This document shows positions 11,426 through 23,329 of a DNA stretch of 64,000 bases, piece after piece. Location of the stretch: positions 2,015,501 through 2,079,500 of the forward strand of contig WPIO01000002.1 in NCBI GenBank assembly GCA_009760855.2, in the 5' to 3' direction. A program made the translations under genes and the position numbers. The notes beneath the pieces were generated by a model. That model worked only from the letters and a program-made list of their open reading frames with translations. It ran no database searches and was not told the DNA's origin. Position 1 is the stretch's first letter, and each line of letters starts with the position of its first letter. The stretch comes from Cristatella mucedo (Eukaryota > Bryozoa > Phylactolaemata > Cristatellidae).

Positions 11426-11936
11426 TTCACGTAAAGTATTGCGACCGCAGCATCAATGAAACGGTTATATGAAATATTTATATTAGGAGGTTCAAATGAC
11501 ATTTTACTTGCAAACTCTCATTGACTTCTCGGATGAAGCCAAATTTCATGATCTGCAGAACGTGATACAGCCAAAGCGACAACGCAGATAACAGAAGCTT
11601 GTGACCTCTATGCCTGGCCAGACAAAGGAGGTCATATCGAATCGTGGTCGGGTTGATGTCACACTAAGTGCACATATGCTTACACTAGATGTGTTTTTTG
11701 GCTGTGAATAAATATCTCTGCATGCTGCACCAAACTTTAGTATCCCTGGCATTGTAAACAATTCTTTTATTACCTCGAACCGAATAGCAGTCATGGCTGC
11801 TGCGACCGTACTGAAAGAATTATTGCTACTGACATTTGGTACAATAACCAAATCGAGCGAGACTACTGGAGACTTGAAAAAGTAGAGCCACTATGAACCT
11901 TGTTCAAAGAGGAAACTCATATATTCTGGCCTAACA

Positions 11937-11940
<4 letters not shown>

Positions 11941-12014
<74 letters not shown>
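11941..12014. repeat. (AT)n/(AC)n compound microsatellite
   Basis: A run of AT dinucleotides, a short CA run, and a second AT run. Confidence 0.95.
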
Positions 12015-12311
12015 TACTGTACAGTAAATAGTAATATATACACATATAAATGCCATCATATTGGCCATATATCGTAAATATCAGCCAGCTTACCTTTCGA
12101 TAGGGCTCTTACTATTGGTGTTTCTAAATACATGGTTACATATGCTAAATTTTTGTCTTATTCCAATAAATAGTCATTTCACTTAACAACTGTTCAGGTA
12201 AGAGCTCGCCTGAACGAAAGATTTCTACACTTCCGGCAAGGGGCTAATGTCTATTGAGACAACTGCCCGTTGGAGCAACTGTCCACATTCCAAATCGGAC
12301 CAAATGGCAAT

Positions 12312-12572
12312 TGAAATAATAATAATAATAATAATAATATTGCACTTGATAAAGCGCCCTCAGAGAACTTAATCTCTTTCTAGGCGCTTTACATTTGCTG
12401 CAAAGTGATACGCAATAGAATAGTAAGTAAAATCATGCTTGAAAAACAAACAAAATGAATAACATGGTTAGGGGTTACATGCACTGGGTCAGCATGCAAA
12501 TGTGGTTAGTGGCAGCATGAACAGTGTCAGCACGCATAAGCACATCGAGGACGAATCACAAGGAAAGTCATG
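12312..12572 (-). mobile_element. LINE 3' tail
   Basis: An AAT trinucleotide run at 12,317-12,339 (ATT on the minus strand) caps the conserved tail. The 3' untranslated part follows to about 12,572. It is inserted in block T, and the equivalent site is empty in the 22-kb copy. Confidence 0.85.
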
Positions 12573-13521
12573 TTAAATGCACAAACCCGGGGGTAGCTGG
12601 TTGCTCTTGCAATCCTATGTGCTCAGACCTGCACGTGTGATGTGGACTCACATTGGTGCGCACATTTCATACTTTCACAGAAGTGATTTCCTGCACTTCA
12701 AACCGACAACAGGATGCCGATGACATCTCCTGTGAGGGATTTATCAAGGGTTCCCCAAAGAAGACCCTCAGACCACTGAAAACCTTTCTCGCTGCTAGAG
12801 CGAACTATACTGCTTGTATGCGATACACAATTCTGAGCTTAATACCTCCGCTACACAGGGTACATCAGGATACGCCAGCAAACATGAATAGGCCGCGTTT
12901 GTTATGTAATCCTAACTTATTCTAAAATGAGCGGCCAATGTCACGGTCAGCGACAGATTCTCCATTGCCTCGCCTCTCGCCTCAATCTCACTTCCATTAA
13001 ATCTCCCTGAGTCTCTTTCAATCTCTCAGCTTTTTCTCTCGACGTCTTTCCACTAGTTTTTCATGTTTTCCTCTTCCTATTTCTTAGGAAAATCAGAAGG
13101 ACAACAAAAGTTCCTTTCCGTTTTTATTTATTACTAACTTAACATTCTAGCATGGACATGCATGGTGCGAATTGCAACGGCATTCGTACGTTTTGCTTTT
13201 GAATTGCTGCTGTCATTTGGTTTTTGGTTGTTATTATATCCACAGAGCTTGGTGTTCTTTAGAGCTTTATTTGTCAGAAAAGCTCAAAATATGGCAGCTT
13301 CTGGCACTGCATTGCAGTGTCTTGAATTATGTTTAACCAAGGTCTTGAGCACGACCAGCTTTTCGCGGGTCATGATGTTGTTTTTTTAATGCCTGTGCAG
13401 CTGGTGTTATAGGAGTAGTACATCGGCAGTAAACCAAATGTCCGAAATTGAGTCCGCATGCACGCATTAAATATAAGACTGGCGTCAAGTATACGACGGG
13501 TCTTGCCAAGGATAATATAAT

Positions 13522-13670
13522 ATGATAAAATTCATTTTTATAGAGCCCTAAGAGAATTCAATCTCTATTTAGGCGCTTCGCATATGCCTCGGGGCATGAG
13601 CCCACGACCTCAGCGAGACCTTGGTCGGGGCGAGCACCTTTTCCGCTGGACCAAAGCAGCTCTCCTTACA
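13522..13670 (-). mobile_element. SINE family 1
   Basis: On the minus strand the tRNA-like head shows the GCTCGCCCCGACCAAGGTC segment and box-B-like GGGCTC. It is followed by the LINE-like tail ending near 13,522. Confidence 0.85.
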
Positions 13671-13794
13671 GACATCTGTTAGTCAATCTTTTAGTCAGTG
13701 GCCCCTAAGAATTTCCCGTTACCAAACAGTTTGATTGTCTAAGACAGGTACACATGTCTTCCCCTTAGTCTCGGTGTGAGATCACAGTGGCAGT

Positions 13795-13882
13795 GATAAT
13801 AGTAATAATACATTTAATATAGCACCCTAAAAGTCTATCTCTTTCCAGGAACTTGACATTTGCTGCAAAGGAATCATAATAA
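13795..13882 (-). mobile_element. LINE 3' tail stub
   Basis: Only the last ~85 bases of the family tail are present, with an AATAATA cap near 13,803. Confidence 0.7.
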
Positions 13883-14559
13883 AAAAAGTGGGAAAAGTCT
13901 CAGCTGTATTTGCAGATAAAACTAAAAAACGTTCGGGGGGTTATTGAGGCTTAGATCTATCACTCAACTCTGAAGCGTTAATCGCGGGTTTGAGTAGATC
14001 GATTTTTTCGACCCCTCACGCCACCGGCTGAGTCTGTCAGGTTGGAGGAGTCTGTATATTCTACAAGGAGTAGGGGCTAGAGTCAGGGCGGAAGTGGGTG
14101 AGCTAAGGGGGCAGAACTTTTATGCAGCCTTCAATCCTGATTATTCGACATTGTGAAGGGTTAATATCCTATTACGGGATGGGCGGAAATGATTAAAGTG
14201 AATAATTGCATATTTTTTGTAAATGTAAATTCAAACTTTATAAAGTTTATGAGAGATATTAAGTCAGGCGAGCTGCTGGCTGCGACGAGGCACCAGTAAG
14301 AATTTGCACGTGCAAAAATACAAAAGCCTCCTGCCAAATGTTTGGAGGCGCTATTTCTAGACGACGGTGCCGTATGCCAGCTAACTCTTTTCTTGCTGCT
14401 TAGTAGAGTAGATTGAGCACATCCGAGGAAAGAAGAAACTATTTCACTGCTGTAGTGTTAAACAACAATATATCTTTTGCTTTGCATCTCATGCTGAAGC
14501 GCTCTACTTGTTGAAACTCCCATTATTTAGGGCCCTGGCCTGGGCTCTTAATCGTCTTA

Positions 14560-15200
14560 ATCGTCTGGTGACACATCTCAGTAGCTTGCCTGGTCTGTCG
14601 CCACTACAGTAGCTGCCATATCACCATCTTCTGTCTGAGATTCACTGGTTCCCTTTGAGGCATCAAATCACCAACTTCATTAGTCTGATTAGAAAGATCC
14701 TCAGTCTGGCTTCCTGGTCACATCACTCGCGAGCACCCGCCTACGTATTTAACCTCTTTTCTCCTCTAGTCACGTAATCTTGCAACCCCTGTTATGAGTA
14801 TCTAGTCATTGTACCACTCCTAACACTACTCTGAAATCTTTTGGGGACCACGGTGTCAGCTGTACGCACCAAAAACCTGGATATTGCTTTGGGTCCCCAC
14901 ATGACCGCAAATACATTACGTCTTTACACCTACCTTATATCAGTAAAGCATCACCTAAAGATGTATCTACTCCGTTGTGCTTTCACTTCGACTAAGTCAA
15001 TGTTTCTTTGTTGTTTCCGAGCGTGCTTTGCATGTGTACTTGTACATTATTCAGTGCATGGTGTTGAGTATCTTTATGCACTCTAGCACGCTGGCATGAG
15101 CATGCTACTTGTTTGCTGTTGCATGCTTGATACCATGGACCCCACTAACCATTGGGTAATGATTCCACACCTGCACTTAAATATCGTTGGCGAAAGGAGC
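14560..15200 (+). mobile_element. Decayed L2-like LINE C-terminus
   Basis: Degenerate peptides corresponding to LLADLHWLPV and RIDFKVLSL can be read around 14,630-14,720. APAYVFNLFSPL near 14,740 corresponds to the family's APAYLSDLLP. The 3' untranslated GCATGCT and CCACTAACCATT landmarks lie near 15,150. This copy is clearly older than the one at 41-43.7 kb. Confidence 0.65.
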
Positions 15201-15274
15201 TTTTACTCTCTGGGTCCTATATTTTATTAAGATCTATACATTGATGCTATCAAATCCCAAACCTATGACCTTAC

Positions 15275-15335
15275 AATGATAATAATAATACTATATTGGT
15301 CATAGCGCCCTCAGAGAACCCCATCTTTCTGTGTC
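15275..15335 (-). mobile_element. LINE tail stub
   Basis: An AATAATAATACTATATTGG cap is followed by GCGCCCTCAGAGAACC. The outer flank (15,230-15,270) matches the flank of the 11,165 copy. Confidence 0.7.
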
Positions 15336-15779
15336 ACTTCCGAAATTCTTACGCTAAAACGCCATATCTCCGGCTGCCGACTGTGGCACTCTCTTTCCAG
15401 CCGTCCTGAGCAGTCGCTTCCATGCTATTTGCGTCCTCGACTGCCTTTCAGGCCTTGTTATTCTTCTTACTTTCTCTTCGTTGCGTGAGATAACCATTTT
15501 GTTGGCTACCGAACGCATACCAGAAGCCGCTTAGTGTTTGAATGTGCGCTATATAAAGCTCTCCACCGTTAACACCAAAACAATTTTTGCACAGTTACAG
15601 ACGGATATAAATTATATTAAATTCTCTTGAAGTTAGTAGTCATGCGTCTGAATACAAGCAACTTATTGCTATTCTTATTATCACCTTACGTATATCAATT
15701 ATACATAATGACCGAAGCAGTTTGAGATGTATTCAGAATGCAGAAATTTTACTTTTACAAATGACGCCCAACTTCATTG

Positions 15780-15900
15780 GCCGCGCTGCTTTGGCACAGC
15801 CATTCAGGTGCTCGCCCCGATCAAAGTCAAGGTGAATGTATTTGATGACCGAGGTCGTGGGGTCGAACCTCGTGGCATATGTGCAGCGCTTTAAATTTTA
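15780..15900 (+). mobile_element. SINE family 1, tail truncated
   Basis: The tRNA-like head includes GGTGCTCGCCCCGATCAAAG and box-B-like GGGGTCGAACC. The LINE-like tail breaks off soon after GCAGCGCTTTA. Confidence 0.75.
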
Positions 15901-16126
15901 TTCTCCTCAGTTTTTGTTTATCAAAATCCAGTTTCGAATATTACTTTGAATAGTCCTCTTCTTTGATAGGAAAGTACTGAAATCAAATTAGAACGAGGTG
16001 TGCTGTACGCGTGAGCGACGATGGGGAGGGGCAGTAATAGTGAGAGGAAAATGGCAATACTATCAATTACTATCGCACCGCTGTGGAAGCTCAATTAACG
16101 TTTATTATTAATTGTTATTGGTTGAT

Positions 16127-16212
16127 TGAACTCTCTCTTTTGCATAGCAACTGAAGAGCCTTTACGGCTATCACCACCGCTTGCAGCGGCGATAAAGAGT
16201 CACCCACCGCAA
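16127..16212 (-). mobile_element. SINE family 2, partial
   Basis: It contains the minus-strand body (GCGGTGGTGATAGCCGTAAAG, read in the plus direction as CTTTACGGCTATCACCACCG) and the 3' end. The tRNA-like head is missing. Confidence 0.7.
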
Positions 16213-16424
16213 CGTCGGACTGCCGTTAAAGGTATTGCGAATGAGAGGCTGGAGAGAGCAGTGCGCTTCTGCTTCTCAACGGAAGGTATTAATCCAGTCA
16301 AAATTCTGAGAGAAGATCCAGAAACATCTCTCGCTAATCGAAATAAGTTATTGAGTATCTTTCGGAGACATTTTTTTAGACGCGGTCAATTGTAATCGAT
16401 GCGTTGAATCTAGGAATTTCGTTG

Positions 16425-16562
16425 GCCCGTGATAGCCCAGATGGTACGGTGCTCGCTGTAAATGACCAAGAATGTGGTTTTACATCCTGCAGTGGGCGAT
16501 CCTTTATTACCAGCTGCAAGCGGTGGTGATAGACATGGAGGCTCTTCTTCCGCTATGCAAGT
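16425..16562 (+). mobile_element. SINE family 2
   Basis: The head CCCGTGATAGCCCAGATGG is followed by a degraded box B (GGTTTTACATCC), the body GCAAGCGGTGGTGATAG and the end GGCTCTTCTTCCGCTATGC. It is opposite in orientation to the partial copy 210 bases upstream. Confidence 0.75.
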
Positions 16563-17119
16563 GATGCTTGTAAAGTAGCTAATATTTTGTTATTAGGAAA
16601 AGATTGAAGATTTAGCAAGGTATTATGAGATGCTCACCAGAATAAGGAGGTGTTACTAATGGTCGACAATGAACGTTTACGAAAGTTGCTTTCATCAAAG
16701 AATAGTTGAAATAATCAAATAATATGTTTGAAGAAAATATTTCTGTCTAGCAGTGTCTGGTTTTCATCCTTGAAAATTGGAGACTTTAATATCCAATTAC
16801 TAAGAAATTTGTTCAGCGTATTGCCACTCCTTTAATTTTTTTGGTTGGTTTTCTGGAAAGGTACTCTCAACCTACAAACAGCAACTGCTTTGACTCCTCA
16901 ACGAGTTTCCTCCAGCGTGCAACTGCAGCAGCCGACGTGGGAGGGCGGCCGAGCTGCGGTTCGCTTTCTAGCGGCGACATACTGTCGCCTGGCGTTGACT
17001 TACTGCCTGCAGCGACATGCTACTGCTTGCCGTCTGTCTCACCAGCCTTGTATACTTTGGAGTACGTGCCTACGGTTAGGGTGGTCGCAAAGGCGAGTTT
17101 GTGGTAGCAACTGACGTCA

Positions 17120-18500
17120 CGGGCGCATATAAAACTAAGCTGAAACCCACCTGTTCGTCGCAGTATTTGTTCCGTCGGCGTGAATAGCTCTTTAGGTGCT
17201 TACGCTTGCCGACACTATCGCGGTATCGATTGACATGCGTCCTTCCCAACATGTCTACCCCTAAAATAATCTAGGTTTGCTAGTTATTCTGTCCGTCGAG
17301 GTACTGTCACCATGATTGTCTTAAGACCGTAATTCTATATTTATAGTACCTCTTCGACGGGAAAGCAATGGTAACGGCAAAAAAGTGAAAGCTAATTTTC
17401 ATATACGTATAGCTTAGCTCCAGCATGAATTCCTGTGACCGACCCTATACGTGCTATGCCTGCCTTCGGTGAGCGGTGAACTCGCATACATGGAACCGGC
17501 CTGTAATACTTCACGGGGAAAGAATTTAGTTGATATAAACATAAATACCCACCTTCCAAAGCGAAGGAGAAGTTTTGGTGATTTTTCGCTGGTGCCGAGT
17601 AATTTCTGTATAGAACCTTAGGTTTCCACCCGTCGTTGTGGGCCTGAGAGTTTTCAAAGTAATAGATAGTAAACTACACAGAGCAGAGCAAAGGAAGCAG
17701 AATGTAGGCGTACTTATCGTAGACAACAAAGGTAAAAATAATCAGTAAAGGAAGTCACTCACAGTGCCGCGCTTCCGAAACTCAGTAGAAACCTTGCACA
17801 CAACAAACTCTACGATTGAAAGAGACGGAAGAATAAGCACAGGAGCTTTGCAGCGGAAAATGCCGGCGAACACCCTACTTACACCTTGGCGAAAAATAGA
17901 GAGGGCTTGAAGATAGTATTCGAGCACTTTACGACCGAGACCGCTGTAAAGAGTCCGCGCCCTCCCTCCCCGACACTGGGGAATGCTCACTCGCTAGGCC
18001 GAGCGTAACGCAAGGTCATCTGACACTTAGGCCCACATTGCTATTCAACGATGAAGCTCGATACGATAATTACTGATATAAGCGGTGTAAACACAAAAAA
18101 TTGTTATAGGTCGCTTGTATAGCACCGTACGAGAAAGAAATCTCTATCCAAGCACTTTATAAGGATAATGGTAATAGTAAAAATTATAATATGAAATTTG
18201 CAAGAAAGCAAAAGTGCAGACGTATCGGGATTAGAGCACCACGAAACATCACACACGTAGATACTCAGGTCCGCAGTGTATGACAAGTAGCGTGTACTGA
18301 ATCGTCGCCTGATAATCATGCCAAGAACACTGAGAGAATAAGATAAACTTACTGTGGCGCAGTGACTGAACAGTACAAACGCATTTTTAGCTGAGACCGA
18401 GCTGAGGCAAAATGAATGTTGAAGTCGATTCAAGGCTGGAGAGGGAGCCAGCAAAGTTCAGACGCTAGTGGTGAGACGTGATCACTCCCCGACTGACGTC
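17120..18500. other. No gene recognised
   Basis: Short frames on the minus strand (17,526-17,729; 17,742-17,990; 18,104-18,454) carry no recognised motif. A SINE/LINE-like tail fragment lies at about 18,105-18,165 on the minus strand. The rest is unassigned. Confidence 0.45.
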
Positions 18501-18509
18501 ACGATATCG

Positions 18510-18815
18510 CCAGACATGACGACATTTAAAAAAGGCTTAAACCACACCTGTTTATTACAGAATTTAATGGGCCCTTGGGATTCTTCCTTTGTGAGCTTGT
18601 GTGAGCTGACACTGTGCCTTCTGCTACTAAACACATCTCCATGTTAACCCTGTGCATGCCAGGCTAAAATGCTATGCTTGATGATTTTGCGAATGTTTTT
18701 TTTGTATCCCCAATCATTAGGCCATGCTTTCTTGGCAGCATATATAAAATGCCTAGAAAGAGATTTAGTTCTCCGAGAGCACTATACAAATGTATTATCA
18801 ATATTATTATTTGCT
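18510..18815 (+). mobile_element. LINE 3' end
   Basis: It begins with the last codons of the family ORF2 (a TTTAAAAAAGGCTTAAA segment corresponding to FKKxLK). It then shows the 3' untranslated landmarks (GTGAGCTGACACTGTGCC) and the tail AGAAAGAGATTTAGTTCTCC with an ATTATT cap. Confidence 0.75.
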
Positions 18816-18829
18816 AACTACGCAGTCAC

Positions 18830-19885
18830 TGGCAGAGCAGTCGAGCTGCTAAGTATTTCATCTGTTTCAGACAACATAGAGTCCAGAGCAAAAGGAGGGC
18901 GAGGGAGACAGCAAGAGAGATTTAGTTCTCTAACCGCACTGTAAAAGTATCGGATCAGTATAAAAAGTTAAGACACACGATATGAATATATTGCCCGTCT
19001 TCAAAGATTAGAAATAATAATGAGTCTGCATGTTGACACGATCACTTTAAGGATGGTGGAGCCTGCGTGTTGATAGCACCGCTGGGACGATAGACTTTAA
19101 AAGTGTCAGCCACTGGCTATAAGGCAGCCAGCAGCATCAAAATTTCGCAACAACGCAGGCATCTGAGCTGCGAGGGAACAAGCACGCCAGCTTGAGAGTC
19201 AAGTTGCTCGCCATTTCGTCCTCTATATTTGACGGGAAATTGGTTCAGCCTTATTGAGCTACGTGCTATGCAGCTAACTAAAGGTATTGCTAGAGCGGTT
19301 GTGACTTAGTGACCTAGCTTCGCAGTGACACGCCTATCTCCTATCTCCGTGCCTGCTAGCCGCTCTCCCCGACGAACTCTTCTGGCGACCCTATGAGGGG
19401 AGCCGGGCTCGGTCGAAGTCCGAGTGCGTCGCTCGACAGCTCGGGACCGGCCGCACTTGCTCCTAATTACCTGTGTGCGAGTAGACCAAGATAAGAGTGC
19501 TGTGTTTGAATAATCTCAATAACGCTGCCCTTGCTTAGACTACAGAGCAGCCGTCGGTTAGTAGCCTATATGGTGGCAGAGGCAATGATAGGTCGCTGAG
19601 GGCTTGGTCGTCCCGATTATTCCCGAAGTTTGTTCGATTGGCGTACCCTGCGATTGCGACCGCCTGTCTGGCTGCAGAGTTCACCCTATTAGAAGCCCCA
19701 GCAGACTTCAACCCACCGCACTGAGTGACCGACGAAGCTGGACCTGCCACAGACTACGCATCTGACGGTGATTCGGCGGCAGCCGATACTCGAAGCTGCC
19801 TTCGCAGCAAAAAAGCCCCCCCTGCCAGCAGTCGCCGTCAGTCCCTTTGGTGTTCAGTTCATGCACTGTAAATGTGTTTTAGTTA
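18830..19885. other. No gene recognised
   Basis: The 19,380-19,860 part is GC-richer than its surroundings. A TGGTGGCAGAGG string near 19,570 faintly resembles an LTR-element primer-binding site, but no LTR boundary could be supported. Confidence 0.4.
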
Positions 19886-19889
19886 GGTT

Positions 19890-20820
19890 CCTGCCCAGCG
19901 AAAGCGCTATTTCTACAACAAGTGCATAGCGTTCGGGCACGCACGCGGTCGCGACGCCGGCTCCAGCACGGGGAAACTCGAGGCGATCGCCAGCCTCTCG
20001 CCGATCAGGGCGATGCTACCGAATTCCCTCAAAAAGCCTCGCAGCGTTGCAGAGGAGCTGCGGCAGCTAGACACTGTCGTCCCGGCTTTGGCCACAAGCT
20101 GCAGCAGGCGTATGCTTCAGCTATGAGCAGCGATTCTGCCATTCTTGCCATCCGGTGGAACGGGTGCCGCTATCGCCGAAAATAATAATAATAGTAATAA
20201 TATACTTGATAAAGCGCCTTCAGAGAACTCAATCTCTCTCCAGGCACTTCAGAATTTCTGCAAAGGAAGCACTATCAAACGGTTAGTGGTAGCTTGCTCA
20301 ATAAACAACAAGAATAACATGGTCAGGGGTTACATGCGCAGGGGGTCAGCATGCAAGTGTGGTTGGCGGCAGCATGCAACAGTGTCAGCATGCATAAGCA
20401 CATAAATGACAAATCACAGGGACCCATTAATGCTGTCACAAATAAATGCGCTTATAGTTTCTTTTATAATGCGTACAAGTTAGGAGATGTCGTGACGCAG
20501 GTCGGGAGTGAGTTCCAGGCAAAGGGAGTGCCAGTCTCCCAAACGAGGCTGTGCAGCTGCGGCAAATGTAGCCTGGCCTTCAAGAGCCAGTCGAACCAGC
20601 ACTGCATGCTGGAAAATAGTGCGGCACCAAGGGCGTGGCACTGACGGTGTACCAGGTTGTCACCGTAGCCTGATGAGGCGGAAAGCTCCAGCCGCTCTGC
20701 TCTCGGCCTGCGCCCTCAGCTCCGCACCGAACCCGTACTCCTGTTCGTTGTGCCCAACTCGTGCACCTGCTCGTGGCGCCCGCAGGCCTGCTTCTCCATT
20801 TGTGCGCCCGAAAAATTAAG
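19890..20820 (+). pseudogene. Zinc-finger gene fragment, copy a (split by a LINE tail)
   Basis: A plus-strand frame near 19,900-20,115 reads RYFYNKCIAFGHARGRDAGS and then AEELRQLDT. These match CYFYNKCLAFRHVRSHDAS and AEELRQLEA in the cleaner copy at 57.2-57.9 kb. After the LINE insertion (20,175-20,519) the match resumes as VSQTRLCSCGKCSLAF followed by KSQSNQHCMLE, a C2H2 finger start that the 57-kb copy loses at its 3' end. A further finger-like YSCSLCP lies near 20,740. Stops and frameshifts make this a pseudogene. The family resemblance is to animal ZNF532/592/687-type proteins, in which a finger carrying an FYNKC-like motif occurs. This assignment is from memory, without a search. Confidence 0.7.
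20175..20519 (-). mobile_element. LINE 3' end inserted in zinc-finger copy a
   Basis: On the minus strand it runs from the ORF2 end (PGTHSRPASRHLLT near 20,500) through the 3' untranslated part. It ends in the tail with an ATT cap at 20,181-20,205. Zinc-finger homology stops and resumes on either side. Confidence 0.85.
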
Positions 20821-21039
20821 AGCTGCTGACCTCTGAAAAGAGTTGTGCTCTTTCAATACATGTCGTCTGGGTCACATCATGTTGGGCCAAGAACAAATTG
20901 CTTTGCTTCAATTGGAAGGCTACGCTGGCTGTCCAATAGTGAGCTGCAAATCCAGCAATCTGAAGCTTGCTGATGCATGCGTGGCTACCAAAGTTCTTAA
21001 GAGACAGTGACCGTGGCTCTGTAGGTACGAGATCGTGGA

Positions 21040-21900
21040 TTACAATACCGCCACGACACGCTTTTTCTTACCCCCAGCACTGTAAATGGCAAGGGAGAAC
21101 TACTACCCCATTGCCGCATTCGGCTGCCAAGAAGCTTTTAGACGGCGGTGCGACTTTGAGTTTAGCCGATACCGTCTTACTTCCCGCCGCAGGCAGGACT
21201 CTCGACGGCTGCAGCGCCGTGCGTCGCTTTCGGCTTCAGGCTCTCAGCGAGCGACCGAAGCCGGAAGCGATGGCGCTCGCTGAGAAGGCTCCGACTCCGC
21301 CCCTTCGATCGCTCGCAGCTGCTTGGCTAGAAGCAGTGGCACCAGCGGCAGTGGCGAAAGTCGTGGCTGAGGAGGCCGCAGTCGTGGCTGCCGCTGTGGC
21401 CGACTCGGATGCTGCCGATGCCCCGAGTGCTCGCGGCGATTCAGAGCGGAAGCCGCACTGGAGAGACGCACTTCATTTTAAGGCTTGGCCTTCATCGCTT
21501 TCGTCACAGGCGCTGTGACAGCGAAACATCGGACAGCGTGGAGGACGCGGAGGAGGCGGTCGTGCAAGCGACTCGGGCGCAGTCTCTTGCTTCTAGTGTG
21601 GCTGTATCGTGCTGGCGTCTGGCGGCGACGCTGGCATGTTTTTGAGCCTGACTGCATTCACAAGGAAATTTCTGCTAAGATTCATTTTTACCATAGCTTG
21701 GACAGGGGCTTTAAGGGGGAGTGACCTGATAGAATTGAACTATTAAATCCTCAAGTTCTGTGCTTCTTGATATCATACCATTCTCAGTCCAACATTAGTT
21801 CTCCTCGTGCTATTGCATTCGGGACAAGCACTTATACGACCAGGCTGCCCGAAGTTACAAGAGGAACGATACTGCAGCCTGCAGGTAGAGAACCACGCGT
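21040..21900. repeat. Segmental duplication blocks R and S, copy 3
   Basis: The part 21,140-21,470 matches 3,820-4,640 and 9,270-9,420. The part 21,770-21,900 matches 9,880-9,990. A 183-codon frame (20,967-21,518) is Ala-rich at its end. It is open because of high GC and is not kept open in the other copies. Confidence 0.6.
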
Positions 21901-22229
21901 ACCGTTTCCCCTTGCTTCATACCGCAGCCACTATGAGGGCCCATTCGCCCATCGTTAGAGCTGAACAAACATTTTTGTCCGTGGGCATAATGGAGTGAGG
22001 CGCAGTGGCTTCACATTCACCCTTGGGGAAAGACTATGCGAAAAGACATGCACAGCTAACCGGGCGTCCCATGCACTTGCCCCTTAAATATAACATTACG
22101 AGTTGCTCGGCGGGATAACTTAGGATTCACAGTGGCTACGATAGACTTTATTCGAGACGTCGGTTAAGTTAGTGTCCTTAGTGGGACAGAAAAGCGTTGA
22201 AGCGGCTTTGCAGTTTTTACTTCGTGCCG

Positions 22230-22235
22230 CACTGT

Positions 22236-22273
<38 letters not shown>

Positions 22274-23030
22274 ATATATATATATATATATATATATATG
22301 TTTATGTGCACACACCTTGAAGTTCTGGATACAATCGTCACGTTTTACCGGCTATAGCGACCGCATGGCTTTCAAGGTCGCAATCAACCGAGCTGCGCCT
22401 CTGGCACTTCATTTACTTGTAGGGCTATTAGAAAGCGTGTTTCTAAATACATATGCTAGCTTATAATCATATTTTAATAATGATGTGCTGCCTTGTTTTG
22501 AGATGTTGGCTTCGTTGTGGGGCCAAGACTGGTCTCTCGCTTACATTGTAGCAAAATAATAAGTATAAACGTACGAGGCCACGCTTTAAAGCAATCTCTT
22601 TTTAATCACTGAAATCGTGAAACTTCACTCAGCAGACGAAATCTTGTCTGAACCGGAGATTTTCCTACTTCCAGCTTTGCGGCTGTTGTAACCGGGGGCA
22701 GTTGTCCGTTAAAGCAATTGCCTGTGTCCCAAACTTGAAGGCGTGGCAACAAGCCGAAAACTGGGCGCTGCGTCGGTCAGGTCCGGTAATTGCGTTCCCA
22801 CACCCCGGGGCCAGCTACTTGCTTGTGCCGTTTCATGTGCTCAGAGCGGTTCCTGCGATGCGGGCTCTCGCCTTGGGACTTTAATTACCGGAGGGAAGCC
22901 ATTACCTGCGACTCGAACCGACAGCTCGACTCCGAGGTCGCTTTCCTCGACCGGGATTCAACGCGAGTTCTCCCCAAAGGAACTTGGACATTCGTTATAT
23001 CACAATGAGAGCGCGCTATACAGTGTTCGT
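22230..23030. repeat. Segmental duplication block T, copy 2
   Basis: This aligns to 11,935-12,960. It starts with an AT microsatellite (22,238-22,299). It lacks the LINE tail present in copy 1. Confidence 0.7.
22238..22299. repeat. (AT)n microsatellite
   Basis: Two AT runs are separated by GCG near 22,271. The Tyr-Ile repeat peptides encoded here are artefacts of the microsatellite. Confidence 0.95.
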
Positions 23031-23084
23031 GAATTAAATAATACCAAGCTCAACACCGTCGCTGCAGAGGGATTGGTCAGCAAA

Positions 23085-23228
23085 CACAAAAAATATAATT
23101 CGTTGGCGTAGCACCCAAAGAAAACTTGATCTCTATTCAGGCGCTTCACATATGCCACGGGCTCAAGCCCACGACCTCGGCCAGACCTTGGACGGGGCGA
23201 GCACCTTAAACTCTTAGCCAAACCACCC
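23085..23228 (-). mobile_element. SINE family 1
   Basis: The head on the minus strand begins GGTGGTTTGGCTAAGAG near 23,228. Box-B-like GGGCTTGAGCCC lies near 23,165, and the LINE-like tail ends near 23,085. This is a fairly complete copy. Confidence 0.8.
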
Positions 23229-23329
23229 AATGTTCATAGGCGGTCTTTATAATTTTCTCCTCACTTTATATGCTGAAACGGCAGCGCAAGCTAAACCAAG
23301 CGAATTAAAAAAACACTTGTTTAACAATC

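Larger units (their letters stand above)
11935..12960. repeat. Segmental duplication block T, copy 1
   Basis: This aligns to 22,230-23,030. Both begin with an AT microsatellite and continue through AAATACAT, an ACAACTGCCCGTT or CAGTTGTCCGTT segment, a GTAGCTGGTTGCTC-like segment, and CCCCAAAG near the end. The LINE tail at 12,312-12,572 interrupts this copy only. No gene is seen. Confidence 0.7.
13150..14520. repeat. Segmental duplication block P, copy 2
   Basis: This aligns to 425-2,400 and 24,285-25,640. It contains a SINE (13,522-13,670) and a LINE tail stub (13,795-13,882) that the other copies lack. A 75-codon frame at 13,162-13,389 falls in repeat sequence and is not conserved in the other copies. 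Confidence 0.65.
15890..16870. repeat. Segmental duplication block Q, copy 2
   Basis: This aligns to 2,400-3,200 (see that entry). Two SINE family 2 pieces interrupt it, at 16,127-16,212 and 16,425-16,562. The matching pieces resume after each insertion. Confidence 0.6.

Noticed and set aside
19565-19590. TGGTGGCAGAGG, a primer-binding-site-like string with GC-rich sequence upstream
   Set aside because: No LTR ends, second copy or target duplication could be found.
20967-21518. 183-codon Ala-rich frame
   Set aside because: High GC content keeps it open, the aligned copies at 4.5 and 9.3 kb are not open, and no motif is present.
22172-22466. Two plus-strand frames with Tyr-Ile repeats that could suggest a membrane peptide
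   Set aside because: The repeat is an AT microsatellite, and the matching block near 12 kb is not open.
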